Assembly: GCA_963210315.1 (NCBI GenBank)
Contig: OY723293.1
Span: forward strand, 1,736,001 to 1,800,000
Origin: Rhynchopus euleeides
Taxonomy: Eukaryota > Euglenozoa > Diplonemea > Diplonemida > Diplonemidae
DNA length: 64,000 nucleotides
Direction: 5' to 3'
The notes under the pieces are model-generated. The model saw only the letters and a program-made list of their open reading frames with translations, did not search any database and was not told the origin of the DNA. Of this stretch, positions 19,901-30,834 are shown piece by piece (within the stretch, counting starts at the first letter, position 1; every line of letters starts with the position of its first letter). The position numbers and the translations under genes are program-made.

Positions 19901-21021
19901 GGGGGGGTCAAATGGGGGTGACAAACACGATTTTTCAAAAAACCGGCGCAGAGGCCCCAAAGCCCCCGTAAACCCTCCAAACCCCCCCAGATCGGTCCGG
20001 AAACCCATCGAACCCCACTTTTCCACCATTCCGGGCACCTCAGGTGCCCGAATTGGGGTACCTAAATTTTGTGCCACCGTTTGGTACCGTACAGTGCCAC
20101 TGTGTGGGAGGTTGGAAAAGAAAATGCCCCAACACACCACATCTGAGGGTTGCAATGCATGTTGCTTGCCAACCACGTCATCCGGTGGGTGTCAGGCGCT
20201 ATGTAGGTGGCATCAGCCAGGTCTTCGATGTGTTCTGGCTTGTATATGTACCTCCCTGCCTGCGGCACAGGCACTGCCTTTGTCCCCCACACCAGCCACA
20301 GAGAGCGTATTGTACTCGGTCCACGGTTGCTGATTCATTGTGATGCGTTGTATCCTCGAGTGAACGTCACACACTAGTGACACCACCACCCGCCATCCGA
20401 GAGCTGTATTGACTTTGCGCGCTTCCGTTGCATTCACCTCGCCACGCATATTGCACTGTTCAGTACCAGTGCTCTTGGGCCAGGCAAAGTAGACCGCAGC
20501 AAGTACCAATTCTGGCACAATGGGTACCACGACAGCGCACTTCGTGTGTTCCCGGAATGTACAGCTCGTGTTGCAACAGTCGTTGTCAACACATCCCGGT
20601 TGTGGAGCACTGCTGCACAGGAATCACACGACCATCTGGACTTGTTCCGTACCTACAGGCAGCCTCCCGTGCATGGTGGCAGGGAGGTACATATACAAGC
20701 CAGAACTCATCGAAGAGCTGGCTAATGCCACCTACATAGCGCCTGACACCCACCGGATGACGTGGTTGGCAAGCAACATGCATTGCAACCCTCAGATATG
20801 GTGTGTTGGGGCATTTTCTTTTCCAACCTCCCACACAGTGGCACTGTACGGTACCAAACGGTGGCACAAAATTTAGGTACCCCAATTCGGGCACCTGAGG
20901 TGCCCGGAATGGTGGAAAAGTGGGGTTCGATGGGTTTCCGGACCGATCTGGGGGGGTTTGGAGGGTTTACGGGGGCTTTGGGGCCTCTGCGCCGGTTTTT
21001 TGAAAAATCGTGTTTGTCACC
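19901..21021. mobile_element. Long-TIR element, right end truncated (TA + GGGGGGGTCA family)
   Basis: Two arms of about 350 bp (19917-20268 and 20671-21021) are near-perfect inverted repeats starting GGTGACAAACACGATTTTTC. To the left the sequence continues as TA then GGGGGGGTCAAATGGGG, like the start of the element at 30835 (TA then GGGGGGGTCATAAG), so the left end is probably 19901. The matching last 16 bases on the right are absent; the arm stops where element A begins. The 400-bp centre (20269-20670) has no significant ORF. A frame of about 65 residues is open in both arms but differs by amino-acid-changing substitutions, so it is not evidently selected. Non-autonomous. Confidence 0.75.
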
Positions 21022-21029
21022 ACCACGGA

Positions 21030-21180
21030 CTAGTCGGGCAGTGACGGGTGGGGTCGACTAGTCGGGACGACGGGTGAAAACTCGACAGGCGGCACCCGTC
21101 GACTCGACGGGTCCACCCGTCGACTCGACGGGTGGCACCCGTCGGCACGACGGGTGAACCTGCTGAAACGACGGGTGTTC
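21030..21180. repeat. Element A left subterminal palindrome array
   Basis: Repeated ACGGGTG/CACCCGT motifs joined by TCGACTCGA or similar, forming palindromes such as CACCCGTCGACTCGACGGGT. The mirror array is at 23831-23950. Likely binding sites for an element-encoded protein, by analogy with CACTA/Spm subterminal repeats. Confidence 0.8.
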
Positions 21181-21592
21181 CAGCCATTTCCTGTTGATAT
21201 GGGCCAATTTCCATTGAAAACTAGGGGAGTACCTTGCATGGCATCAGGTTATTTTTCACGCCGAACTATCTTCCCTGCACAGACCCACCCCCGATTACTT
21301 TCCATTTACAATTCCTAGTTGGTGATGGGGCCTCAAGTGCATGTGCGACGGCTGTTCTCGTGGATTTTCATTGTTCGAGGGATCTTGACTCTGACAAACT
21401 GTGTCAGTTTGACAGAGCAACCTACTTCATGAAGGTGATCACTTTTCTGCCAGGCAAATTTTCGCCCCAGCCAACCCTTGCACAACCCACAAGGCAGTCT
21501 CCAAGATACCGTACCCTCATCACCACCCAGGCCAAGATACCCCAAGATACCATCATCACCACCCAGGCCACCCAGACGAGCCACACCAATCA

Positions 21593-21989
21593 ATGCCAGC
21601 GGCAAAGCGTACTGCAGCGCAGGCCCTCGCCAGCGCTGTGGACATGACGGTGTTTGTACGTGCTTGGATCAACACGTATGTTGTCGAGCGTGATGCTGAT
21701 GGGTTGAGCCACATGGCCCTGAAGCAGCTTCTCGGCAAGCTGGCGGATAATCAAGTCGACTGATCCCATCATCAGTCTTGCCCTGTACAAAAAGTATGAG
21801 AAGGTGGGGGGTGGGGTGATCAGCAAGTCGACCGCGAAGGATGGTCGCACGATGTACGCTGCCCGTGTCAATAGCGGGTCAGACATCGAGTTTGTCGGGT
21901 TGGGCCTCCGGAAGAGCAACGGGAAGGACCACCCGACAGGGCTCAAGGAGATGGCCGACGCCTGCCCCGCGGCACTGCAGCTATGGTGA
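21593..21989 (+). pseudogene. Element A ORF1, frameshifted
   Basis: ATG 21593 opens a short basic N-terminus (MPAAKRTAAQALASAV) and a helical stretch (MALKQLLGKLADNQ) before TGA at 21761. Homology to ORF1 of element C continues in another frame (LYKKYEKVGGGVISKSTAKD) to TGA at 21987-21989. One small indel near 21760 therefore splits it. The shared pattern with C is a (K)xKYxxL...G segment followed by YxxRVxGxxxxxxxGxxLxP-like sequence, perhaps a small DNA-binding domain. Its stop overlaps the ORF2 start in ATGGTGA. Role unknown. Confidence 0.65.
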
Positions 21990-23518
21990 AGCTGTACGAG
22001 GCGGAGAAGAAACAGGCACAGAAGACCCAGCAGAGCAGGCTGGCCGTAGGCATTTTCGACGGTGCCTTCGCAACACGGTTGGTGACAGTTGCCGATAAGC
22101 AGAAGGATGAGTACAGAACGTGGTTCACGTTCAACTTCCTGAAGCAAATCGCAAGAGTGCAGAGAGGGGTTTTCGAAAAGGCGAACGTGATGTTTCGGCT
22201 CGCCTGCTTAGGGTAGCAGGGGACCATCTTGAGCTGTGGTCGGCATTTAGTAAGATGGGGTCATCTTCGCACAGGAGCGCGTTTTGTACCACACCACGAA
22301 ATGACTGGTTGAAACAGCTCCACGCCTGCCACAGGGCTAGCATCCAGGAACTTCATGAAGCTGGGTTTGAGAGCCTGTACGCAGGGGTCACCCCCCCTGC
22401 CGACATAAACGGGTTCATCGCAATACTCGCAGAGATCTTGCCTGATGGACCTGCCGTGCAGAAGGCTGTCCTTGGCAGCTCAACGTGTTCTAACATGACG
22501 GGAAACCAGGCCAGAGATGTTCTGAGTCGCTTACTCACCATTACCAAGACGAAGGGGGTGCAGCATCTACTCTGTATTGCAATGGAAATGCTTGTGCATT
22601 TCCGCTACAACGACATCCCCCATCAAGTACCACCAGGAGGGAAAGTGCGCGAAACAGTTCATCTTCTCGCTCATCGCAATGCACATCCTTGTGTTTGTCC
22701 TGGAGTGGGTGTCACCTGGGAGAACATCCGAGGGGCGTGGTGTTACATATATCCATTCGATGAGCCACTGGTTTGATCCAGAAGATGCACACCCCCTCGC
22801 CCTGAGTGACGAGGAACTGGAGAGGGGGAATGGCGTCTCCAAACGCCATGCCCTGAGGGTGACATCGCAGCAGACCGCCGAACGGGACCTGCTGCTCTTC
22901 GAAATGCAGAGGACCAAAGGCAAGGGGTGCGGCCTGCTGGACCAACCGAGCACCCCGACCCTCCTGAAGTTCGGCGCGATAAAGCTTTGCTGCTGTGTCA
23001 CCGCGAGGAACGCTTGTTGGAAGGGAGCAACGGCAGCACTGCAGCGGAGACTCGAGTCCCTCAGCCTTGGATCTCACGTCACAAAAAGGGGGCGATGGGG
23101 CCAACAATTTCTGGGCGACCCGGAAAACACCACTCCAAAGGCAACGCTGCTCGCATGCATCTGCAAGTCCAAATCCTGGGGCAACAGCGAGGATGTGCCA
23201 GAAGTGCCAGAACCAACCCCATCCGGTACAGTGCCTGTGCAGCAACATATCTGCATTGTGTGCTCCAAAGTTGTACACACGAGAGAAACACTGTTTGCGC
23301 ATTATGATGCTGCACATCGGCCACAAAACAACGCGCCGTGTCAGACCTGCACTGTCACATGCCAGGAGTGCGGCAAACGGACAAAATCGAAGGGACTGAG
23401 CCAGCACTACCTCAGTCACCATTCGCGCGTGCTGACACAAAAGCGTTGCTGTGTTTGTTTCGAGCTCTTTAAAACCACTGTAAAGCGCGAAGAGCACATG
23501 AGATCCGCGCACCCGTAA
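21983..23518 (+). pseudogene. Element A ORF2, conserved core plus three C2H2 fingers, frameshifted
   Basis: Starts at ATG 21983 (MVKLYEAEKKQAQKTQQSRL), runs to a stop near 22216, continues in a second frame (VAGDHLELWSAF, HRSAFC, HACHRASIQELHEAGF) to about 22625, and then in a third (FVLEWVSPGRTS, YIHSMSHWFDPEDAH, SLGSHV) to TAA 23518. The C-terminus has three C2H2 fingers: ICIVC...HYDAAH, CQECG...HYLSHH, CCVCF...HMRSAH. Alignment by eye with ORF2 of element C covers nearly the whole length. I do not recognise the core: no clear DDE/D, tyrosine recombinase or HUH pattern. Presumed transposase or its partner. Two indels break it. Confidence 0.7.
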
Positions 23519-23830
23519 GTGAGGGGGGGGGTGTTTGGCAGTTCAGGTACGTAGGTGATTTTGTTTGTCCTCGAGAGCGGAGTGACGTCGTGGGGGAGTT
23601 GTCTTGAGGCCCCACCCCCAGGCCCCCTGCCCACCTGGATGGCTCACCCCCCTCCTGGTGGTCCACCGGTGGGCAGCCCCTTCACCAACTAGGAATTGTA
23701 AATGGAAAGTAATGGGGGGGGTGGGTCTGTGCAGGGAAGATAGCTCGGCGTGAAAAATAACCTGATGCCATGCAAGGTACTCCCCTAGTTTTCAATGGAA
23801 ATTGGCCCATATCAACAGGAAATGGCTGGA

Positions 23831-23950
23831 ACACCCGTCGTTTCAGCAGGTTCACCCGTCGACTCGACGGGTCCACCCGTCGAGTCGACGGGTGCCACCC
23901 GTCGTTTCACCCGTCGTCATTTCACCCGTCGTCCCGACTAGTCGTCCGGG
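23831..23950. repeat. Element A right subterminal palindrome array
   Basis: Mirror image of 21030-21180: ACCCGTCG repeated in both orientations, ending in CGACTAGTC before the terminal CCGTG. Confidence 0.8.
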
Positions 23951-24084
23951 CGACTAGTCCGTGGTGCAGTCTCTTTAAAGAAGTGCCAACCCTTTTGCGG
24001 GGGGTCTTCGCTACGGGGTGATCGTCAGCGTTCGTACAAACAAAAAAACGCACAAGTCTTTTTTTTACGCACACTTGTGAGCAG

Positions 24085-24226
24085 AAAATGTCACTCCACC
24101 ACAGCCAAACGTGCTCCGCACACCACTAGCCTCCCCCATCACAGGAGTTGAGGTTTTGTGTGTGGAAGCGTCAACGCATCACAAACAAAATACGAGTAAA
24201 GAGCGGCTGTACTGGAGTGACATTTT
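24085..24226. repeat. Small imperfect inverted repeat (possible MITE)
   Basis: AAAATGTCACTCCA at 24085-24098 is mirrored by TGGAGTGACATTTT at 24213-24226, with a weaker CACAGCC/GGCTGT extension. A larger A/T-rich foldback (GGTGTCGATTTT near 24249 and AAATCGACACC near 24391) follows. No coding content. Single copy here, so mobility is not shown. Confidence 0.5.
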
Positions 24227-24626
24227 TTTGCCTTTTCTTCCTTTTGGGGGGTGTCGATTTTTTCGGTTTTTTTCCGTTTTTTCCTTTTTTTTCGTTTTTT
24301 CCGCCTGTGGGCGCTGGCTGCGACTTGGTCAAAATTCGACGAAAAAAATCCGGAAAAAAAAACGGAAAACGAAAAAACGGAAAATCCCCAAATCGACACC
24401 CTGATTTTCCGTTTTTTTCCGTTTTTTTCCCAGCACCAGAAATAGGCAGGGTTGTCGTAAGACCGGCGTGCCAAGGGGGAGGTGCTCGCATTTTTTTTGG
24501 GGGGTCCAGAATGGGTCGTTTTTGGACATTTGAGCCCACTGCGAGCAGTGCCGGGTCCCGGAAACGCTGTTTCAAACGCTCAAAAGGGGAGGCGGTGGGC
24601 ACCAGAACCCAGTAAATTTACCACAA

Positions 24627-25905
24627 ATGGACCCACCCACAAACGGGTTACCCCCTGCCTCTAGGGGTTCCCCCCACCCACAAACGGGTTCCCCCCGACC
24701 TCTAGGGGTTCCCCCCACCCACAAATGGGTTACCCCCTACCTCTAGGGGTTCCCCCCACCCACAAACGGGTTCCCCCCTACCTCTAGGGGTTCCCCCCAC
24801 CCACAAACGGGTTCCCCCCTGCCTCTAGGGGTTCCCCCCACTCACAAATGGGTTACCCCCTACCTCTAGGGGTTCCCCCCACCCACAAATGGGTTACCCC
24901 CTACCTCTAGGGGTTCCCCCCACCCACAAACGGGTTCCCCCCTACCTCTAGGGGTTCCCCCCACTCACAAATGGGTTACCCCCTACCTCTAGGGGTTCCC
25001 CCCACCCACAAACGGGTTCCCCCCTACCTCTAGGGGTTCCCCCCACTCACAAATGGGTTACCCCCTACCTCTAGGGGTTCCCCCCACCCACAAATGGGTT
25101 ACCCCCTGCCTCTAGGGGTTCCCCCCACTCACAAATGGGTTACCCCCTACCTCTAGGGGTTCCCCCCACCCACAAATGGGTTACCCCCTGCCTCTAGGGG
25201 TTCCCCCCACTCACAAATGGGTTACCCCCTACCTCTAGGGGTTCCCCCCACCCACAAACGGGTTCCCCCCTACCTCTAGGGGTTCCCCCCACCCACAAAC
25301 GGGTTCCCCCCTACCTCTAGGGGTTCCCCCCACTCACAAATGGGTTACCCCCTACCTCTAGGGGTTCCCCCCACCCACAAACGGGTTACCCCCTACCTCT
25401 AGGGGTTCCCCCCACCCACAAATGGGTTACCCCCTACCTCTAGGGGTTCCCCCCACCCACAAATGGGTTACCCCCTACCTCTAGGGGTTCCCCCCACCCA
25501 CAAACGGGTTCCCCCCTACCTCTAGGGGTTCCCCCCACCCACAAACGGGTTCCCCCCTACCTCTAGGGGTTCCCCCCACTCACAAATGGGTTACCCCCTA
25601 CCTCTAGGGGTTCCCCCCACCCACAAACGGGTTACCCCCTACCTCTAGGGGTTCCCCCCACCCACAAATGGGTTACCCCCTGCCTCTAGAGGTTCCCCCC
25701 ACTCACAAACGGGTTACCCCCTACCTCTAGGGGTTCCCCCCACCTACCAATGGGTTACCCCCTGCCTCTAGGGGTTCCCCCCAGCCACCAATGGGTTGCC
25801 ACCTACCTCGAGAGGTTCCCCCCACCTACCAATGGGTTACCCCCTGCCTCTAGGGGTTCCCCCCAGCCACTAATGGGTTGCCCCCTACCTCTAGAGGTTC
25901 CCCTA
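24627..25905 (+). repeat. 41-bp minisatellite, array 1 (about 31 units)
   Basis: Unit of 41 bp: GGGGTTCCCCCC, ACCCACAAATGGGT, TACCCCCTACCTCTA, with A/C, C/T and T/C variants. ACCCA(C)AAATGGGT makes a small hairpin. Variant units (CACAAACGGGTT versus CACAAATGGGTT, and CACTCACAAA) are interspersed in runs, suggesting unequal exchange. The later units change to AGCCACCAATGGGTTGCC, the type found in array 2. Confidence 0.95.
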
Positions 25906-26177
25906 CGAACGACTTTAGTCGAGTGGCTTCGCCACGGTAAGGGAGATTTAGAATAGGGAGGAGCGGCGCGCGCGAGGTTTCTGTTGCTGTTTGCTTGCTG
26001 TTTTTGCTGTGTTGTTTCTCATCACTGTTGCTGTGTGTGCGTTGGTGCTCGGCCCCTCTCGCAGATCTTGACTAGGCAGGCTGTCCCCCCTCCCATCTCC
26101 GGCCCTCTGGGAAAATTATTGCTTTGTTGTGCTTCTCGCGTCGCGCGAAGATACTTGCTCCGCACTATTCAATAAAT
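25906..26177. other. Non-repetitive block splitting the minisatellite
   Basis: About 270 bp of unique sequence between two arrays of the same unit, with ACGAACGACTTTAGTC at one side and TTGCTCCGCACTATTCAATA at the other. It may be an insertion into one former array. No ORF or inverted ends recognised. Confidence 0.6.
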
Positions 26178-26605
26178 CTCCCCAGCCACTAATGGGTTGC
26201 CACCTACCTCTAGAGGTTCCCCCCAGCCACCAATGGGTTGCCACCTACCTCGAGAGGTTCCCCCCAGCCACCAATGGGTTGCCACCTACCTCTAGAGGTT
26301 CCCCCCAGCCACTCATGGGTTGCCACCTACCTCTAGAGGTTCCCCCCAGCCACCAATGGGTTGCCACCTACCTCTAGAGGTTCCCCCCAGCCACTCATGG
26401 GTTGCCACCTACCTCTAGGGGTTCCCCCCAGCCACCAATGGGTTGCCACCTACCTCTAGAGGTTCCCCCCAGCCACTCATGGGTTGCCCCCTACCTCTAG
26501 GGGTTCCCCCCAGCCACTCATGGGTTACCCCCTACCTCTAGAGGTTCCCCCCAGCCACTAATGGGTTGCCACCTACCTCTAGAGGTTCCCCCCAGCCACC
26601 CCCGC
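26178..26605 (+). repeat. 41-bp minisatellite, array 2 (about 10 units)
   Basis: Same 41-bp unit as 24627-25905 but with AGCCACCAATGGGTTGCC and CCTCTAGAGG (an inverted XbaI-like core) dominating, so this array has diverged or is the older edge. Confidence 0.93.
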
Positions 26606-28588
26606 CCCGCCCCCCCCCCCCCCCCATGACTTCATCCCGTCCCCACCCAAAGCTCAAGCTTCCTGGACACGCTCGTTTGAGCAATCTGGAATCTGTAGAA
26701 GGCTCGCCGTGTAGGCGGCCTTGGCTATTTTGCCGGCTTGCTGGTCTGCGGCCCAGGATGCGCCTGCAGCGCCGTGTTGTCCCAAGTTCTTGAGGCACCA
26801 AGCTTGAGGATTCTCTGGCAGATATGTTCACGATGTCATTCACGTCTCAACGGGTTCTTCGGGTGTCCCATTCAAAAAAACACCCGAAAAATATGACGAC
26901 TTTGCTAAACTGGACCCAACTCCCCATACTCTTTTTTTTGCCATTTTTCAGCATTTTCCCCCGATTTTTCGGTTTTTTTTTGAAAAAATTTATTTTTTGT
27001 CCAGAATCGACACCCCCCTTTGCAGCGGGTGGGCTTCGCTCCGTATCAAAGCGTGGTAGGAGCAAGGGGGACAGCGTGCCGGGTTGCAGCCCCGATTGAT
27101 AGGCGGCTCCCTTCTCTGCACGTTTAGAACGAAGTCCCCCTCAGGTGGAGGTTTGTTGAAGCTACCTTACTACAAACAAACGAGGGGCAAAGTGGGGGGC
27201 AATGAGAGGGGGGGGGGTCGCTGTTGGCTGCGGCGGCTGAGGTGGTGGTGTTTTGCACGGTTTCAATCGTTTTGATTCGACGAAGCGGGGGGTGGAATGT
27301 CGCGCGCAGGGTTAACAAAATATCCTTGCCGCTTCACAGGGCCTCAGCGCAGCGCTCTGCAAAAGAGCCAGATCGGATGGCTTGCTGCAACATTTGGCCG
27401 GGGAAGATGTAGTGTTGGGTTGTGCGATGTGCCTGCTTTGAGGTGTTTGAGAGATTTTTGAGCCGGTTTTCAGGCAGGGGAGGGTGCTGATGACATTCCC
27501 CTGCCTGACTGCACCGAACGATTCCAAACGCCCCAGAGCAGATCAACGGTGGGAAGCCGGGTTCGGGGTTCGATCTCTTTCCATTCGCCTCACTCGGGTG
27601 GGGTCTGTGCTCCCGCTCGGGTTAGGCTGGCACGGCTGGCACTCACCAGATAGGCACACCTCCATGTGGCATGTAGTCACATGTCATGTAACCCTTCCTG
27701 CCCTTTCTGAGCCAGAGTGAAACGGGTGCCGGCTCTCTCTGCCTTCCCCTTTCTCTACTGCCCCGGGCCCTTCTTCATGAGAGTGTATAAAGAGAAGGCC
27801 GCTCAGAATCGTCCCAAGGAGAGGAGGGTGATGTCGGTTGTGCGCCCCTTCCGTTCCTTTCTCTGTTTTCCACCATGCAAAGGGCCACCAACCCCTCCCC
27901 CCACCGAAGAGGGCCCAAACAACGAGGCTGCCGGAAGGCTGCCCTCCCAACCCTTTCATCACACATCGCCGTGCGAATACAAGTGTCCTTCTCAACGAAG
28001 TTGGTGCTGGTGGCCCTTTGCCCTGCTGTACTGTGCCGGTGTGCGGCACAGCACGCTGAGCCAGACCATCGTGTGTTCTGGGCGCCTCATCTCCCCACCA
28101 CACCCCACCCTTTGGTTACACCCTGGAGTTCGCTTGGTGCATCCCCACAGGAAACGGAAAAAAAGATGATCCTTCCTCACCGTCAGCACAAGTGATCTTG
28201 GAAGCGGGAGACAGGGTTAGGTCGAATGCTAATGGGGATTGTCTGCGGTATAAAAAAACGAAAATGGGGTGCGAGATTTTGAACGAGAATATTTGGTTTA
28301 GGCTGTCTCAACGGGAGGACCGAACCCAATCGGAAGAGAGGTAATCGAATGAAAAAAAAATGCGAGAAGTGGGATTGGAGAACAGATGTGGGGGGTGAGG
28401 TGGGGGGGAGTGTCCTCCCCCCCGTCCTGAAACCTACATGTCCATCCCGCTTTTTCCCCCCCAACTTCCCCCGGGGCTCTTGACGTGGCGTCTTTCTGCA
28501 TCTCCCGAAGAATGCCAGCTTTCATCGGTCCCCTTCTCTCGAGATCAGATGCATTTGGCACGCTGCGGTGGTCCCAACGGTTGGGTAT
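26606..28588. other. Intergenic, no gene recognised
   Basis: Short unrelated ORFs only. T-rich foldback sequence at 26870-27010 and G-rich tracts at 27207-27218 and 28385-28412. The right end contains the 9-bp target copy GTTGGGTAT (28580-28588) of the next element. Confidence 0.55.
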
Positions 28589-29456
28589 CAGGCCTGTCGC
28601 TAACTTTTCGATTTTGGAGATTTGGTGGGTTGACGCTCCTGTTTTGGGGGGGGATCAGGGGGGAAACCACTAGGGGTCAATTTTTCTCGCGCGCGCTTCG
28701 CGCGCGCTCGTGTTGTTGCCAAATTTTCCCATCGGTGGACCACTAGGTGGGCACGGTGTGAGGCGCTGGGTTCCTTCCGTGGTTCCTCTCCCGCTCGCGC
28801 CGTCGGGTGTCGGAGGAAACCAAAAAATGGCTTTCGGGACCATAATTTCGACGCTGCCCCCTGATATGCCACGGCCGTCAAAGCGCAAGGACTTGGTTAC
28901 TAGACGGGCACGCGAGATGGGGGGGTCTGGGGGGCAGAGCCCCCCAGCCGCCGGAGGCCACGGTAGTGAACATCTGTTCATTGTGGGCGTACAGATTCTG
29001 TGTGAGTTGGCTGCGTCCCCCTGAGGCGACTGGAGTGGTTGGATTCCCTGACCCGGTGGGAATCGAATGACTTGAGTACGAGACATACGCCACAGGGGGG
29101 TCTGGGGGGCGGAGCCCCCCAGCCGCCGGAGGCCACGGTAGTGATCATCTGTTCCTGCAAAACCATACTCTCTTCGACGTCGACCCAGTGAAAGTGGGTT
29201 GACGCTTGGTCGACGCTTGGTGAGCGTCGACCCAGTGGAACCGGGTCAACGCCAGGTTAGCGTCGACCTAGTGTAATAAATGGGTTGACGCTTGGTCCAG
29301 GCTTGAATGGCAACCCAGTTGGTCCACTGGGTCGACGCTCCAAGCCTCGACCAAGCGTCAACCCAGTCCACTGGGTCGACGCTGGGTCGACGCTTTTTTA
29401 TGGGGGGGGAAACCCAAAATCACTGGGTCGACGGTCGACGCTTAGCGACATGCCTG
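28589..29456 (-). mobile_element. Non-autonomous element with 15-bp TIR and 9-bp TSD, copy 1
   Basis: Termini CAGGCCTGTCGCTAA (28589-28603) and the inverse of CAGGCATGTCGCTAA (29442-29456), one mismatch. Flanked by the identical 9 bp GTTGGGTAT on both sides, a clear target duplication. The interior holds a GCGCGCGCTTCGCGCGCGC hairpin (about 28690), two inverted GC hairpin units and a 250-bp block of GTCGAC/CCCAGTG repeats. Relative to the copy at 60938 it is inverted and carries about 200 extra bases (near 28967-29150). Nine-base duplications suggest a Mutator-like source, but there is no transposase gene. Confidence 0.92.
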
Positions 29457-30834
29457 GTTGGGTATGGGGGGAAGGGGGGGGGGGGGGTGGGGGTGGGGCG
29501 GGACGGCGTGCTGCAGCATGCCTGCATCAATGCTGGTGCTGTCGCCACACACCTCAAAACCGAATTGTTACGGCGGGTGCCTCCAGAAGCCTTCATTGCA
29601 CTCCCACATCACGGCCGCACCAGGGAGGTTTGGGAGGCGGTGGTCCTTCCGGTGTTGGCGTTCCCCTGTTGATGGGACCCTTTGCTGAGGCTCGCTCGTG
29701 TCTGGGTTGGCGCTTTCTACCGTGGCACGGTCCGGTGTGGGCGGCGCTCACAAAATGAAGCGAGAGCTGCCAGAAGCACGGCCCGTCAAACCGTTCTAAA
29801 GAAATGGGGCCCTCAAAAGAAGCGCGGTACCCTCACCACCACCACCCCACCTGTTCTGACACAAGGAGCCACAACGCTTGGCGTGGGGCCAGTAGCCTCA
29901 CAAAGGGTGTTTGGTGTGATTCCGAAGGCGCGCCGCACGCACATTGAACTTGAAGTCTTTCTGTGGCGGCAGGAGAGGGCCATATGCCCCACACATACAC
30001 GGGATGGGAGTAAGGCAAACATCCGCGGTCTACCTACTGAAGATGCGGTTCCACCACACACAGCAAAGTCCGGGGCTCCTGCTGCTAACGCAGGGTGGGA
30101 AGGCAAGTTGTGACCATAATCCGCAAGGACGCACGCTCAAAACATGGTCACACAGATGTGTGTCGTGGCGCAGACAGACGCACACACCTGATTTTTTTCC
30201 AGGCACATTGCGCCAGACGCAATCGATCTCTCTTTCCGCACACACGCACACACCCTCCCCTCGAAGGCGTCACAAAACAAAACTCGGACACAGCCTGCAT
30301 AACGAGTGAAGGTAGAGGCCATCCCTATAGGCTGATTTTTCTTCTATATTTCATCCCGCCACCCCCCCCCCCCCCCTCTCAAAGGCGACGGCCATGCTGC
30401 TACTCACGATCAAGAAGAAACCGTCCAAATTTTTGTTCAAAAGAATCCAGCAGGTGCAGAGCTCATCCGCTTGCTCTCTCCCCCCCCCCTCCCACCCCCC
30501 CCTCCCCTGCATGCGCCCCTCCTCTTCTGTCGTTGTTGTTTCATTCGCGCTGCCGAGAGTTATACAATCGGGTGACCTATTATATGTGCTCCGTTCTGCT
30601 CTCTTGTGTTAAAACCGTATCAAGCTCCAGTGTGGGGGGTGGGGTGGGGCGGCTGGCATACACGGTAGCCTCGTTGTTGCGGGAGGTGCCATGTTACGTC
30701 GCAAAAATCAAATGTAGTGTAGCCGTGAAGATACAGTACGACAAGGCGCGCGCAGGCACCGGACCCCCTCCCCCGCCACGTCGTATCCTGTTGCGGAGTG
30801 GAGGTGCAGGGCGGGGCGTGGGGGGGGGGGGGTA
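29457..30834. other. Intergenic, no gene recognised
   Basis: Several unrelated ORFs of up to 140 codons without recognisable domains. C tracts at 30361-30376 and 30480-30510, and a G run at 30820-30832 that ends at the TA bordering the next element. Confidence 0.5.

Larger units (their letters stand above)
21024..23963 (+). mobile_element. Element A, CACGG-terminated two-ORF DNA transposon
   Basis: Ends CACGGACTAGTCG ... CGACTAGTCCGTG. Inverted arms of about 280-300 bp (21024-21325 and 23683-23963) hold a subterminal array of ACCCGTCG-type palindromes, then a conserved inner segment. The interior encodes ORF1 and ORF2 on the + strand. Elements B and C have the same layout and related proteins, but different arm sequence. 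Flanking bases (AC left, GT right) show no clear target duplication; the left neighbour is a truncated element, so the original junction may be lost. Frameshifts make this copy defective, unless they are assembly errors. Confidence 0.85.

Noticed and set aside
20680-20876. Small conserved protein in both arms of the 19901 element
   Set aside because: The differences between the two arms are mostly amino-acid changing, so there is no sign of selection on the frame.
24627-26605. CRISPR-like array
   Set aside because: Units abut directly with no unique spacers; it is a minisatellite in a eukaryote.
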